Assembly: GCA_002313415.1 (NCBI GenBank)
Contig: DCBH01000135.1
Location: forward strand, 1 to 42,493
From: Flavobacteriales bacterium UBA1112
GTDB taxonomy: Bacteria; Bacteroidota; Bacteroidia; Flavobacteriales_D; Sanyastnellaceae
Direction: 5' to 3'
Length of the DNA: 42,493 nt
Position numbers and translations under genes: made by a program. Below, piece by piece: positions 1-8,923 of this stretch (position 1 is the first letter of the stretch; every line of letters begins with the position of its first letter). Below the pieces are notes generated by a model. The model was not told the DNA's origin and ran no database searches. It was given only the letters and a program-made list of their open reading frames with translations.

Positions 1-369
1 CAGATGAACCAATTGAAAAATGGCATCTGCCAAATCCAATTGATATTCATTTGATCCAAGGACCCACAACTCATCGTCGTATGATGTTTCATCGCCAAAG
101 CGAATCGAGACCCTGTCGCTTCCGGTAAGGGAAATGCTCACGTCGTCTAAACAACGGTCGCACGGGGTAGTCATGGTAGCTTCCAAGGATAAACGGAGGG
201 TCATTGTCGTATCTAGTTTATCCAATTCGACAAAAACCTCTCCGTGGACCTGGTCCACGTCTGAATGGGGAAAGCAAGCAAAGAACTCCGGCCTCACACG
301 CATTCGGAATTCATGTTTCCCGGGCTTCAAACTCACAAACGGGATGCGATAGTCTGCCAGCAGATCCAT
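1..369 (-). CDS. DUF177/YceD family protein (3' end cut off by window)
   Basis: The start is present and 123 codons are visible before the reading frame runs off the left edge. A CDRCLDD motif near residues 70-76 supplies the Cys-x2-Cys pair typical of DUF177/YceD, and a segment DLADAIFQLVHL near the cut matches the conserved region that follows in this family. YceD-type proteins are linked to 23S rRNA and L32 (rpmF) expression, and in Bacteroidota the gene normally lies between pdxA and rpmF. Here pdxA is directly upstream on the same strand, 124 bp away, so rpmF would be expected just beyond the left edge. The ATG at 369 follows a GGAGGT-like sequence. A good two-part promoter sits in the gap, so this gene probably starts its own transcript. 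The molecular role is inferred from family and position only. Confidence 0.8.
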   Translation of the reverse strand, partial: MDLLADYRIPFVSLKPGKHEFRMRVRPEFFACFPHSDVDQVHGEVFVELDKLDTTMTLRLSLEATMTTPCDRCLDDVSISLTGSDRVSIRFGDETSYDDELWVLGSNEYQLDLADAIFQLVHL

Positions 370-390
370 GACCTCCAAAATTGGGGAGCG

Positions 391-421
391 CAAAGTTAGC
401 GTATCACGTGGAAAATGTCAA
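391..421 (-). promoter_or_regulatory. Bacteroidota-type promoter for the DUF177 gene
   Basis: On the minus strand TTG (419-421) is followed after 20 bases by TAACTTTG (391-398). This fits the Bacteroidota vegetative consensus TTG-N17-23-TANNTTTG. The box lies about 21 bases upstream of the ATG at 369, leaving room for a short leader with a GGAGGT-like site. It is the best complete promoter match in the window. Confidence 0.6.
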
Positions 422-493
422 CCGCAACCCTTGAATTTGCGTGGAGCCAAGAAAAATTGAGCTCAAGTGACCCTTTGGCTTTGCTGGCACAAG

Positions 494-1513
494 TCAAATG
501 GGTTTGGAAGTTTGATGTGATTGATTGATGCGGTGATGGCGAATCTTACATGCGAGATGAAGGGCCTCACGGAAGGATGCTCCGTTGGCAACGCCCTGAC
601 CAGCAATGTCAAACCCAGTGCCGTGATCTGGACTTGTTCGGATGATGGACAGGCCGGCTGTGAAATTCACGCCACGGCCGAAACTCAACGCCTTAAAGGG
701 GGCCAAGCCTTGGTCGTGATACATGGCCAACACGCCATCATAATTTTTAAAGGCACCTGAGCCGAAAAAGCCGTCTGCTGCGATAGGCCCGTGAACATTG
801 AGACCTTCGTTCTGGGCTGTTCTGATGGCAGGTGCAATGATTCGCAGCTCCTCATCCCCGAGCATGCCATTGTCTCCTGCGTGCGGATTGAGTCCCAAAA
901 CGGCGATTCGTGGCGAATTCAGATCAAAATCTCTTGTCAGACTGTCATTCATAATTTGAAGCTTGGTCATGATGCGATCGCTGTTCAACTGGGAGACCAC
1001 GTCTTTGAGCGCAATGTGGCCGGTCACCACTCCGATTCGCATCCCATCACAGCAAAGCAACATGAGCACCTCATCGACTTCTGCCTTGCTCGCCAAGTAT
1101 TCTGTATGGCCTGGAAACGGAAATCCAGCTTGGCGGATGGTGTCTTTGTTGATGGGTGCTGTGACCAAAACATCCAACTCTGACGAGTCAAGATGGGCCA
1201 CAGCCATTTCCAAACTTCTCATCGCAACTGCTCCAGCTTCTTTGGAGGCTTGTCCTGGCGTGTACTTGAAGTCTTGTGCTTCAAAGTTTACGAGGTTAAT
1301 TCGTCCTTCGCATGCGAGATTGACATGGGTAACTTCTCCCCAAGGGACATCACCAAATGTCATCTCAGCCAGTTCCAAAGGAGCAAAGACGACGGGAATC
1401 ATGTCGGACATACTTCGCTCATCTGACAGCGCGTCAGCCAAAGCTTCCAATCCGATGCCATTGGGGTCGCCGCAGGAAATACCTACCTTGATTTTGGAAT
1501 TCTTAGGGCTCAT
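494..1513 (-). CDS. pdxA: 4-hydroxythreonine-4-phosphate dehydrogenase PdxA
   Basis: PdxA oxidises 4-phosphohydroxy-L-threonine in the DXP-dependent pathway to pyridoxal phosphate (vitamin B6), in the cytoplasm. The 339-aa length fits the family. The N-terminal motif GDPNGIGLE is present, followed by TAPINK (118-123) and GHTEYLA. The three metal-binding histidines fall at H166 (TGH), H211 (NPHAG) and H266 (MYHDQ), the same numbers as in the E. coli enzyme. The C-terminal stretch TSPDHGTGFDIAG (about 293-305) is the classic signature. The gene is divergent from the secreted-protein gene at 1555 with only 41 bp between starts. A TACCTTTG box (1524-1531) lies 10 bases before the ATG but lacks a well-spaced TTG. 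The call is firm. Confidence 0.96.
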   Translation of the reverse strand: MSPKNSKIKVGISCGDPNGIGLEALADALSDERSMSDMIPVVFAPLELAEMTFGDVPWGEVTHVNLACEGRINLVNFEAQDFKYTPGQASKEAGAVAMRSLEMAVAHLDSSELDVLVTAPINKDTIRQAGFPFPGHTEYLASKAEVDEVLMLLCCDGMRIGVVTGHIALKDVVSQLNSDRIMTKLQIMNDSLTRDFDLNSPRIAVLGLNPHAGDNGMLGDEELRIIAPAIRTAQNEGLNVHGPIAADGFFGSGAFKNYDGVLAMYHDQGLAPFKALSFGRGVNFTAGLSIIRTSPDHGTGFDIAGQGVANGASFREALHLACKIRHHRINQSHQTSKPI

Positions 1514-1554
1514 AAGGTGAGGTCAAAGGTAGCTACGAGTACCTTGGTCTTTTC

Positions 1555-4275
1555 ATGTCAATGGTCATCTTCCCTTTCTCGCCAAACCGTCAAATTTTTG
1601 CCGGAGTATGGATGGTTTTGGCCTGCCTTGTGGTGCCTAAAAATGCACATGGAACCCACAACCGGGCTGGGGAAATCACCTATTCTCATGTCCAAGGTTT
1701 GACCTATGAGGTAGTCATCACGACATACACCAAGGCGAGCGCTCTAGCGGACCGTCCTTGGTTGTATTTGACATGGGGAGATGAGGTGGGAGATGAACTT
1801 GACAGCCTGTCGCGTGAATTGCCCATTACCACGATGCCTGGAGACATTCAAAAAAATGTTTATCGAGGGACCCATACTTACGGGGGACCTGGGATATATC
1901 CGCTGACCGTCGAAGATCCCAATCGAAATGAAGGGGTATTGAACATGACAGGTTCAGTGGATACACCCTTTGCCATTCAATCGCTCCTGATTATTGATCC
2001 TCAAGCCGGCAACAACAACAGTGTACAGTTGTTGAATCCCGCGACGGAAAATGCCTGTTTGAATCAAACATGGATTCACAATCCCGCGGCGCATGATCCG
2101 GATGGCGATCTTCTCACATACAGCCTTGTGCCAAGCCGGGGCTTCGGGGGAGAATTCATTCCCACATACGTTTATCCGGATGAGGTGAGTTCTGCGGACG
2201 ACATGTTTACGATTGATGGAAATACTGGAGACATCACTTGGAACACACCACAAATTGCAGGGGAGTACAACGTGGCCATTCGCATCGAGGAATGGCGAGA
2301 TGTAGGTGGTACCCTACGCAAGGTCGGAGAAGTGACGCGTGACCTGCAGGTTGATGTGCAGTTGTGCGCAAATCAGCCTCCAAAAATTGTGGCACTGAGT
2401 GACACATGTGTTCTCGCGGGAGAGGTCATCACATTCAATGTGTTTGCCTCAGATCCAGATGGAGATGGAGTCACGATGTCCGCTGTCGGTGGAGCGCTTA
2501 GTGAGGTTGTTCATCCCGCTGAATTTGCTGATGTCGGCGCAGGCAATGGAGTGTTTACCTGGGCCCCGCAGTGTGCAGAGGTAAGAGGTCAACCTTATCA
2601 AGTGGTTTTCAAGTCACAGGATGTGGGCAACGCAATTCCCCTTGTGGATATTGAGACACGTCAAATCACCGTTATATCTCCTCCTGTCGTGCAATTGGCT
2701 GTTGAACCGCTGGGTTACGATATGTCGATTACATGGCAGCCCAACGAATGCGTGGACGACCTGGCAAATCCGTTTCAGACCCTCGGGGGTTATGATGTAT
2801 TCCGCAGGACAGCAGAAAATGAGACAGACTGGGAGCCTGCTCTTTGTGAGGTTGGAATTCCCGGAAACGTTGGTTACGAATTTGTAGGGTCCGCCGAATC
2901 CTTGGAGGAAGTTGGTTGGGTTGACGATACGGGATTGAGTTTTGGAGTCACTTATTGCTATCGCGTTGTCACGCGTTACGGAGATGGGGCACTTTCTTTG
3001 GCAAGTGAAGAAGCATGTGGCCGGATTCGCAAAGACATCCCGGTCATGACGAGGGCTTCGGTGGCAAGTACTTCTGAGTCAGGATCCATTTTGGTAGGTT
3101 GGTCTCCTCCTTCAGAATTGGATACTCTCGCATTTCCAGGGCCATATCGCTACGAATTACAGGGGAGACGTATGGATGGTTCTGGCAATGATTCAGCACC
3201 CATGTGGTCCTCGAATGTCGATGCGGATTTAATGAGTTTGGATACTGTTGTGGTGTTAACAGGAATCAATACAGAGTCGGACGCTTGGTCATTTGACATT
3301 CATTTGCTGAGCGGAACAGCGCTGGTTGGTCTTCCTCCTTCCGCGACAACGCCGTGGCTGAAATTTACCCCTGATGACAATCGGTTGAGGTTGGATATTC
3401 AGCAGGGAGTTCCGTGGTTCGTTGAGGCTTATGCAATTGAGCGACAATCTCCTACGGGTGGCCCCTACGTTGTCATCGATACCGTCGAGGTGCCAATGTA
3501 CGTGGATTCCAATCTCGTCAATGGAGAAACATATTGCTATCGGGTAACGACCTTGGGGGCTTACGACGACCCCACGGTAGAATCTCCCTTAATCAGTGTG
3601 AGTCAGGAAGCCTGCGCACGCCCATTTGACTACACAGCACCATGTGAAATGGTCCTTGAGGTGACTGCTTCATGTTCTGTTGAACGGGACACATTACGTT
3701 GGTTTCCTGCACCGGGTTGTGACTCTGACGACATCATGGGATACAACATATACTGGGCTCCTTTTTTGGGAGACTCGTTAGAGCTCTGGCGTCATCTGGA
3801 CAATCCAGAGGATACCGTCGCCATATTTAACGAGGACGACGCATTAGGCACCATCGCGGGATGTTTTGTGGTCACGGCTGTTGACAGTTTGATGCTTGGT
3901 CCAGATGGGCAGTTGCGCAGAAATGAAAGCACGGGTCTCGACACCGTGTGTGTTGACAATTGCCCGTATTACTTCCTGCCCAACATTTTTTCGCCCAATG
4001 AAGATCTGGTCAACGATGAGTTCAGGGCATTTCCTTGGAAATTTGTAGACAGTGTAAATGTCGTCATCTACAATCGCTGGGGGGAGGTCGTATTTCAAAC
4101 CAGTGATCCTCTCATTGATTGGGATGGGACGTATTTGGAAACCGGAGAACTCCTGCCTGAAGGTGTCTACTTCCACTCTGCGACGGTGTACACTAGGCGC
4201 CTTCAGGGCATCGTGATAGAACAATTCAGTGGACAAATAAACATGGTGCAAGGCCAGCGAGGCAAGTCAGATTGA
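1555..4275 (+). CDS. Modular secreted protein with gliding-motility/CHU_C C-terminal (T9SS) domain
   Basis: A 906-aa exported protein. Residues 1 to about 33 form a signal peptide with hydrophobic core GVWMVLACLVV. Two cadherin-like or PKD-like segments carry DPDGD motifs near residues 181 and 301. They are followed by three or four fibronectin-III-like repeats (about 380-790), two of which contain the near-identical string TYCYRV. The last 100 residues, starting YYFLPNIFSPNEDLVNDEF, match the gliding motility-associated C-terminal domain (CHU_C, type B sorting). Such domains direct T9SS cargo across the outer membrane. No catalytic motif was found, so an adhesive or structural surface role is inferred. 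Many cysteines suggest disulfides. The next ATG, at 1561, would also keep the signal peptide. ribE follows 56 bp downstream on the same strand. Confidence 0.85.
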   Translation: MSMVIFPFSPNRQIFAGVWMVLACLVVPKNAHGTHNRAGEITYSHVQGLTYEVVITTYTKASALADRPWLYLTWGDEVGDELDSLSRELPITTMPGDIQKNVYRGTHTYGGPGIYPLTVEDPNRNEGVLNMTGSVDTPFAIQSLLIIDPQAGNNNSVQLLNPATENACLNQTWIHNPAAHDPDGDLLTYSLVPSRGFGGEFIPTYVYPDEVSSADDMFTIDGNTGDITWNTPQIAGEYNVAIRIEEWRDVGGTLRKVGEVTRDLQVDVQLCANQPPKIVALSDTCVLAGEVITFNVFASDPDGDGVTMSAVGGALSEVVHPAEFADVGAGNGVFTWAPQCAEVRGQPYQVVFKSQDVGNAIPLVDIETRQITVISPPVVQLAVEPLGYDMSITWQPNECVDDLANPFQTLGGYDVFRRTAENETDWEPALCEVGIPGNVGYEFVGSAESLEEVGWVDDTGLSFGVTYCYRVVTRYGDGALSLASEEACGRIRKDIPVMTRASVASTSESGSILVGWSPPSELDTLAFPGPYRYELQGRRMDGSGNDSAPMWSSNVDADLMSLDTVVVLTGINTESDAWSFDIHLLSGTALVGLPPSATTPWLKFTPDDNRLRLDIQQGVPWFVEAYAIERQSPTGGPYVVIDTVEVPMYVDSNLVNGETYCYRVTTLGAYDDPTVESPLISVSQEACARPFDYTAPCEMVLEVTASCSVERDTLRWFPAPGCDSDDIMGYNIYWAPFLGDSLELWRHLDNPEDTVAIFNEDDALGTIAGCFVVTAVDSLMLGPDGQLRRNESTGLDTVCVDNCPYYFLPNIFSPNEDLVNDEFRAFPWKFVDSVNVVIYNRWGEVVFQTSDPLIDWDGTYLETGELLPEGVYFHSATVYTRRLQGIVIEQFSGQINMVQGQRGKSD

Positions 4276-4319
4276 GTCAGCGCTGTCCCTCAACATTCCC
4301 TCTCAACCGGCGTGAGGCG

Positions 4320-4327
4320 TATTTTTG
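4320..4327 (+). promoter_or_regulatory. TANNTTTG box just upstream of ribE
   Basis: TATTTTTG matches the Bacteroidota -7 consensus and ends four bases before the ribE ATG. No TTG lies at the usual 17-23 base spacing, so this is a half-supported promoter. If used, the transcript would begin at or next to the start codon. Confidence 0.3.
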
Positions 4328-4331
4328 AATC

Positions 4332-4946
4332 ATGTTCACAGGAATCATAGAAGCCCAAGGAGAATTGGTGGGCTTGCGTCATGAGGGGACCAACGTTCAC
4401 TTGGAAGTGCGTGCACCTTTTACGCCTTCGTTGAGAATTGACCAAAGCGTGGCACACGACGGCGTCTGTTTGACGGTGGTGGCCATTGACGATGACGTGT
4501 ACACCGTGACTGCAATCGAGGAAACGCTGGTCAAAACCCACCTCGGTTCATGTCAGGTCGGACATGTATTCAACCTTGAGCGATGTGCGGTTGTAGGAGA
4601 TCGCATCGATGGCCACGTGGTGCAAGGTCATGTGGATACGACAGGCACGCTCAAGTCGGTGGAGGAGCGCGACGGCAGTTGGATATTGGAGATTGAGCAC
4701 CCTCCAGCCACAGAGTGGATGACAGTCCCCAAAGGAAGCATCGCTTTAAGCGGAATAAGTCTTACCGTGGTGGACAGCGCTCCTGGACAATTTTCAGTCG
4801 CGATTATCCCCTACACGTGGGAGCACACCAACCTTCATCGAACCCCGGTTGGTGCACCCATGAATTTGGAGTTTGATGTGATGGGGAAGTACGTGGCCCG
4901 TCTTCTCGATGCCCAACTCAGAGCGAGGGGCGTGAGCGGAGGGTGA
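4332..4946 (+). CDS. ribE: Riboflavin synthase, alpha subunit
   Basis: Catalyses the dismutation of two 6,7-dimethyl-8-ribityllumazine molecules to riboflavin, the last step of vitamin B2 synthesis. The 204-aa protein begins with the hallmark MFTGIIEAQGEL. It shows the internal duplication of the family: GVCLTVV in the first lumazine-binding barrel and GISLTVV in the second, with GHVVQGHVDTTG between them and IPYTWEHTNL near residue 160. The C-terminal helix (KYVARLLDAQL) is that used for trimer formation. It follows the secreted-protein gene by 56 bp but has no obvious functional tie to it. Its 3' end overlaps the convergent lptB gene by 29 bp. Some annotators use the symbol ribC for this protein. 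Confidence 0.96.
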   Translation: MFTGIIEAQGELVGLRHEGTNVHLEVRAPFTPSLRIDQSVAHDGVCLTVVAIDDDVYTVTAIEETLVKTHLGSCQVGHVFNLERCAVVGDRIDGHVVQGHVDTTGTLKSVEERDGSWILEIEHPPATEWMTVPKGSIALSGISLTVVDSAPGQFSVAIIPYTWEHTNLHRTPVGAPMNLEFDVMGKYVARLLDAQLRARGVSGG

Positions 4947-5655
4947 AGTTTTGTCCCAAATAAACCCGCCTTACGGTGTCGTCGTTTGCCAACTCCTCAG
5001 CGGTACCCTCTTTCAGAATTTTGCCCTCGAACAAGAGATAAGCTCGGTCCGTGATGTGCAAGGTCTCTTGGACGTTGTGGTCGGTGATTAAAACCCCAAT
5101 GCCTTTGTGTCGGAGTTGATCAACGATGTGTTGAATGTCTTCTACGGCAATCGGGTCAACGCCAGCAAAGGGTTCGTCGAGCAAGATGAAGGAAGGGTTG
5201 GAAGCCAAGGCTCGAGCAATTTCAGTGCGTCTACGCTCCCCTCCTGAAAGAACATCTCCAGGACTTTTTCTTACCGTCTGAAGGCTGAATTCGTCGAGCA
5301 ATTGTTCGAGGCGACCCGAAGCTTCAGCCCTGGACAAAGACTGCAATTCCAAAATGGCGGAAATGTTGTCTTCGACGCTAAGCTTCCGGAATACACTTGG
5401 CTCTTGAGGCAAATAACCGATTCCTTTTTGAGCGCGCACGTACATTGGATCTTTGGTGACCTCGTCGTCCCCTAAATGCACTTGTCCTCCATCTGGTTTG
5501 ACCAATCCGACAACAGCATAAAAACTCGTTGTCTTGCCAGCACCGTTAGGCCCGAGTAAGCCAACAACTTCTCCAGGGGCCACTCGGAACGAAACATGAT
5601 CAACAACGGTCCGCTTGCCGTACGTCTTGACTAGGTTTGAGGCCACGAGGTCCAT
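4918..5655 (-). CDS. lptB: LPS export ABC transporter ATPase LptB
   Basis: LptB powers extraction of lipopolysaccharide from the inner membrane with LptFG and LptC. From the chosen ATG at 5655 the protein is 245 aa. Walker A GPNGAGKT is at 35-42, the ABC signature LSGGERRR near 138-145, Walker B FILLDEPFAGVDP follows, and the switch histidine is in LITDHN. The family-typical string TTSFYAVVGLV follows Walker A. An upstream in-frame ATG at 5706 would add 17 unlikely residues and overlap the preceding gene by 37 bp, so 5655, 14 bp after the DUF5686 stop, is preferred. The gene closes the kpsF-tatC-DUF5686-lptB run. lptC lies 31 kb away in the same window. lptA, lptF and lptG are not here. Confidence 0.93.
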   Translation of the reverse strand: MDLVASNLVKTYGKRTVVDHVSFRVAPGEVVGLLGPNGAGKTTSFYAVVGLVKPDGGQVHLGDDEVTKDPMYVRAQKGIGYLPQEPSVFRKLSVEDNISAILELQSLSRAEASGRLEQLLDEFSLQTVRKSPGDVLSGGERRRTEIARALASNPSFILLDEPFAGVDPIAVEDIQHIVDQLRHKGIGVLITDHNVQETLHITDRAYLLFEGKILKEGTAEELANDDTVRRVYLGQNFTLRSRPSL

Positions 5656-5669
5656 GGGACAAAGGTCGG

Positions 5670-8102
5670 TTAAAGTTCCAATCCAAGACCCACTCGCCAA
5701 CCCCATGCTTCGCGCATACCCACCTCGGAGGGTGTGACGCGATGGTGAACATCAAGGCGCAAGACATTGAAGATGTTTTCGATGCCAAAAACTGCCTCGG
5801 CGTACCATCCATTGAGTCCTGACGTGGTACTAGGAATGTCCGTGATTGCCTCATGTCGCCTATCCCAAGTACTGAAGACACCTTTGATGCCCGCAACTTC
5901 TCGGAGTCGAAGGCGATTGACGCCGGGCAGTCGCCCGAGTAGAAGCCCCTCGCCATGCCACTCCGCACATCCACGGAGCCATCGATCACTTGCGAATTCC
6001 ATAAATCGAAGCAGATTGAAAGCTTCATTGATGCTCAAGGCCGTTTCGTTGGCAGGTTGCAACTCGGTTAAAACCACAGGTGCTCGGCCGGTGTACATGC
6101 CTCCTTGTGACCACCATTCGATTCGTCCTAAGGGGCCGAGACGACGCGTACCCTCTGCATCTAAAGTCCAGCGTTGATAATTGAATTCGCTGTTCAGGAT
6201 GCCAGGAATGCCCATGGTGAGTGTGCCGGTCAGAATGGGCCACTTGGAGCCCAAACTGACCCGTTCAAACGCACCAGATACAAATTTCTCGTTTCGGGCA
6301 TACCGCGTCTGTAAGGTCAATTCTGCCGTAATCAAAGGCGATGTGCCGGTCGGGTCGCTGTCGCGGATAAACAACACTTCACCGCGGGGCGCCACGCTCC
6401 GGTGACGAAATTCCACGAACTGCCCCCACCCCGAACCAAATTCGTGAAGAAAACTGGCCTCGGTGCGCGTGACCTCGCTCAAGCGATTTAAGGTGTCGAG
6501 TTGCAGTGCACTGTTGAATCCATTTCCTTGGTCGAAAAACCCCATCATACCTAGCTGATCAATGTCTCTCGTGTGTTCAAAAAACAATTCCGTTCGAGGG
6601 GATTTCCGCAGAATCCATTCAGCAGAGCCACCATATTTCCAGCGGCGGTCCATGCTGCCATAAGCAGCAAATGCCCTGAGCCAAACCTCGCGAGAGAAGT
6701 CATTGCTCGTTTGAATCCCAAGACTAAAGCGATTTCCCTCGATGGCGTTGCGGCTGAATGCATCGAAGTAAGGACCAATTTCAATGGGACCTTGAATGAC
6801 GTAACCGGTGCCAGCGAGCATGGCCAATCCTTCGATGAATTTGTATTCAGCCATGCTTTGGATTGTGTCAACCATCCAATATGTTGTGGCTGCTCGTGGA
6901 GTCAACGTATCCGGACGAATTCCCTGCCATTCTTCCTCAAGCAGTTCGTTGGAGCCTTCGGCAAAGCTCACGTCTCGTGGACTTGTCCAAACCGAGTCTG
7001 GCCAAGCCTCCGCAAAGTGATAGTTGGTATTGACAATCTTTTGGTGGCTATAAATCCCCATTCCTCCCTCTCGGAGGCTGACGTCGGCCAAATTTTCTTC
7101 TTCGGTCAAAATCCAACGTCCTTCGTGCTGTTCATAGGTCTGACTCCAAGCGTAGTTCCGAACAAAATTCACGTAGGCTCCTTCACTGATTTTGGCTTCC
7201 ACGTGTCTCAGACCCAAGGTGAGCGTGTCAATCCACATCTCTCCTTCAAAGGTCAGTTCCCCACGACGCCTAGGGACAAATGCGATATGAAAGCAAGGCC
7301 TCTTCCCGTGGTTGAGTGTGTCAAGGATGTAATAGCGATAGTGCACATTGCCGCGATCGTGAAGAGGACTCGTGAACGCTTTGTCCAACAGCAACATCTG
7401 GTTTTCGTAAAGGTTGATGTTCAAAAATTCAGACTGAATGCTCGTGGTGTTTTCTCCATTTTGCATCCACGTGGCCCGCGCCGCCTCAATTCGCTTTTCT
7501 CTGCGCCGCTTCTCAGTGCGTGAAGTACCTGCCACCTCTGTCACAAAAAGGGGCAGAGCGACGCGGCTTTCGGAGGAGTCGATGTGGTTCCAAACCCAAG
7601 AAAAGGGACCCCAAAACCGACGTTCGGGCAACTTGTCTGGATAGTCGTTGAATGCCACCTCTTGGATTTCGTAGAAATCATGACTCACGGCGGGAATCTG
7701 TGCAGGATCATTCTCTTCTTTGGCTTCGGCAACCCGCTGCATAAGTGGTTTTGCCGGATTCACGGCTTTTTTGTCAGGTCGAACAATGGCGGCCTCCAGA
7801 TCTACACTTCGGGCTTTGAGCGCGACATTGATGACTTGTGGCACGTCGCGTTGCAAGGAAATGCTCTGGCTTTGGTATCCTAGGCACGAGTATTGTGCTC
7901 GAGCAACCCGATTTGATCCAGCCTCAAGCGAATATGTCCCCTCGATTCCAGTCATGGTTCCAATATTCGTTCCTGCAAAGCTGACATTCACGAAGGGGAG
8001 GGGTGCCCCTGTGTCGCCGTCGAAGACCCTCCCGGTGATTGCGGTTTGGGCGTGCATGGCGAGGATACTCGCCCAAAAAAACAAAGTGAGGAGACGAGGC
8101 AT
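5670..8102 (-). CDS. DUF5686 outer-membrane protein with carboxypeptidase-like regulatory domain
   Basis: An 810-aa exported protein. Residues 1-18 are a signal peptide ending MHA with Gln at +1. Residues about 20-105 form a carboxypeptidase-regulatory-like beta sandwich (ITGRVFDGDTGAPLPFVNV, then GTYSLEAGSN), as found on SusC-type and related outer-membrane proteins. The long remainder is rich in alternating aromatic/polar strands and Arg/Trp/Tyr and matches the DUF5686 style, expected to be an outer-membrane barrel. It ends GWRVGLGLEL, a likely terminal strand. No peptidase motif is present: despite the domain name this is not a carboxypeptidase. Its start overlaps the tatC stop by one base (TGATG) and lptB follows by 14 bp, so all are likely co-transcribed. 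Exact function is unknown. Placement with LPS-export and Tat genes suggests an envelope-biogenesis role. Confidence 0.8.
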   Translation of the reverse strand: MPRLLTLFFWASILAMHAQTAITGRVFDGDTGAPLPFVNVSFAGTNIGTMTGIEGTYSLEAGSNRVARAQYSCLGYQSQSISLQRDVPQVINVALKARSVDLEAAIVRPDKKAVNPAKPLMQRVAEAKEENDPAQIPAVSHDFYEIQEVAFNDYPDKLPERRFWGPFSWVWNHIDSSESRVALPLFVTEVAGTSRTEKRRREKRIEAARATWMQNGENTTSIQSEFLNINLYENQMLLLDKAFTSPLHDRGNVHYRYYILDTLNHGKRPCFHIAFVPRRRGELTFEGEMWIDTLTLGLRHVEAKISEGAYVNFVRNYAWSQTYEQHEGRWILTEEENLADVSLREGGMGIYSHQKIVNTNYHFAEAWPDSVWTSPRDVSFAEGSNELLEEEWQGIRPDTLTPRAATTYWMVDTIQSMAEYKFIEGLAMLAGTGYVIQGPIEIGPYFDAFSRNAIEGNRFSLGIQTSNDFSREVWLRAFAAYGSMDRRWKYGGSAEWILRKSPRTELFFEHTRDIDQLGMMGFFDQGNGFNSALQLDTLNRLSEVTRTEASFLHEFGSGWGQFVEFRHRSVAPRGEVLFIRDSDPTGTSPLITAELTLQTRYARNEKFVSGAFERVSLGSKWPILTGTLTMGIPGILNSEFNYQRWTLDAEGTRRLGPLGRIEWWSQGGMYTGRAPVVLTELQPANETALSINEAFNLLRFMEFASDRWLRGCAEWHGEGLLLGRLPGVNRLRLREVAGIKGVFSTWDRRHEAITDIPSTTSGLNGWYAEAVFGIENIFNVLRLDVHHRVTPSEVGMREAWGWRVGLGLEL

Positions 8103-8914
8103 CAGCGAGCCCGTCCTTTGTCTTGGCGGCGGGCAATCCAGATGCCCATTTCGTAGAGGATCAATACCGGCATCGAGACCAAGATTTGACTGGTGATGTC
8201 AGGAGGTGTAATGACGGCAGACAAAGCGAGAATGCCCACGAGTGCGTGGCGACGGTACGATTTCAGCATGGCGGCCGTGACCAAGCCCGCCTTGCTCAAA
8301 AAGAAGACAAAAACAGGCAATTGAAATACCAGCCCTGCGGCCAAGGTGATGCTCGCCACGGTTTTGACATAGCTCATCACGGCGATGCGTGACGCGACAT
8401 CTCCCAATTCATAGTTGCCCAGAAATTGTAGACTTAGTGGGGCAATTAGATAATACCCAAACGCCACTCCGATCATGAATAGAAGGGAGGACGCCAATCC
8501 AGCACCGCGTGCAGCACTGCGTTCACCCACTTTGAGCGCCGGACGAATGAAGGCCCAACCTTGATGAATCAATATGGGGAAAGCCAAAATCAATCCACCC
8601 ACAACGCTGACGATGATGTGCGCCGAGAAGTTTCCGAGCATGGTGGTGTTGATCAATTCGTAGGAAATCTTCTGAACGCAAAGGAGGTCTTCAGACCCAA
8701 TGGCGTGGGACAAAGCGCACCAAGCACGGTAGCTGATGAAATCGGTGTTGCGCGGGCCAAAGAGGATTGCATCAAAGACCCAATCTTTTTTGATGAACAG
8801 CACCACCCCAGCAAGCAGGACAGCAACAACGGAGATGAATAACCTGCGTCGAAGCTCTTCGAGGTGGTCGAGAAACCCCATTTGGGCTTCGTCATGGGCT
8901 TGGTCCATCGCCAT
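8102..8914 (-). CDS. tatC: Twin-arginine translocase subunit TatC
   Basis: The inner-membrane receptor subunit of the Tat pathway, which moves folded proteins across the cytoplasmic membrane and recognises the RR motif of signal peptides. The 270-aa protein carries the diagnostic cytoplasmic N-terminus MGFLDHLEELRRRLF (about 12-26). Six hydrophobic segments follow, including VVAVLLAGVVLFI, IIVSVVGGLILAFPILI, SLLFMIGVAFGYYLI, ITLAAGLVFQLPVFVFFL and ILALSAVITPPDITSQILVSMPVLILY. Two of the hydrophobic segments carry conserved prolines. It starts 9 bp after the kpsF stop and overlaps the next gene by one base. TatA/B is not in the window. A TAACTTCG string (8919-8926) before the start overlaps the kpsF stop and may be coincidental. 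Confidence 0.95.
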   Translation of the reverse strand: MAMDQAHDEAQMGFLDHLEELRRRLFISVVAVLLAGVVLFIKKDWVFDAILFGPRNTDFISYRAWCALSHAIGSEDLLCVQKISYELINTTMLGNFSAHIIVSVVGGLILAFPILIHQGWAFIRPALKVGERSAARGAGLASSLLFMIGVAFGYYLIAPLSLQFLGNYELGDVASRIAVMSYVKTVASITLAAGLVFQLPVFVFFLSKAGLVTAAMLKSYRRHALVGILALSAVITPPDITSQILVSMPVLILYEMGIWIARRQDKGRAR

Positions 8915-8923
8915 GGTACGAAG

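Noticed and set aside
134..352. Plus-strand 72-codon ORF at the left edge
   Set aside because: Antisense to the DUF177 gene, whose CDRC motif, promoter and place next to pdxA support the other strand.
6573..7523. Long plus-strand open frame of 316 codons
   Set aside because: It lies wholly antisense to the DUF5686 gene, which has a signal peptide, family motifs and proper spacing with its neighbours. The antisense product has no recognisable domain.
5670..8102. Carboxypeptidase activity for the DUF5686 protein
   Set aside because: Only the carboxypeptidase-regulatory-like sandwich domain is present. There are no zinc-ligand motifs, and the rest looks like a membrane barrel.
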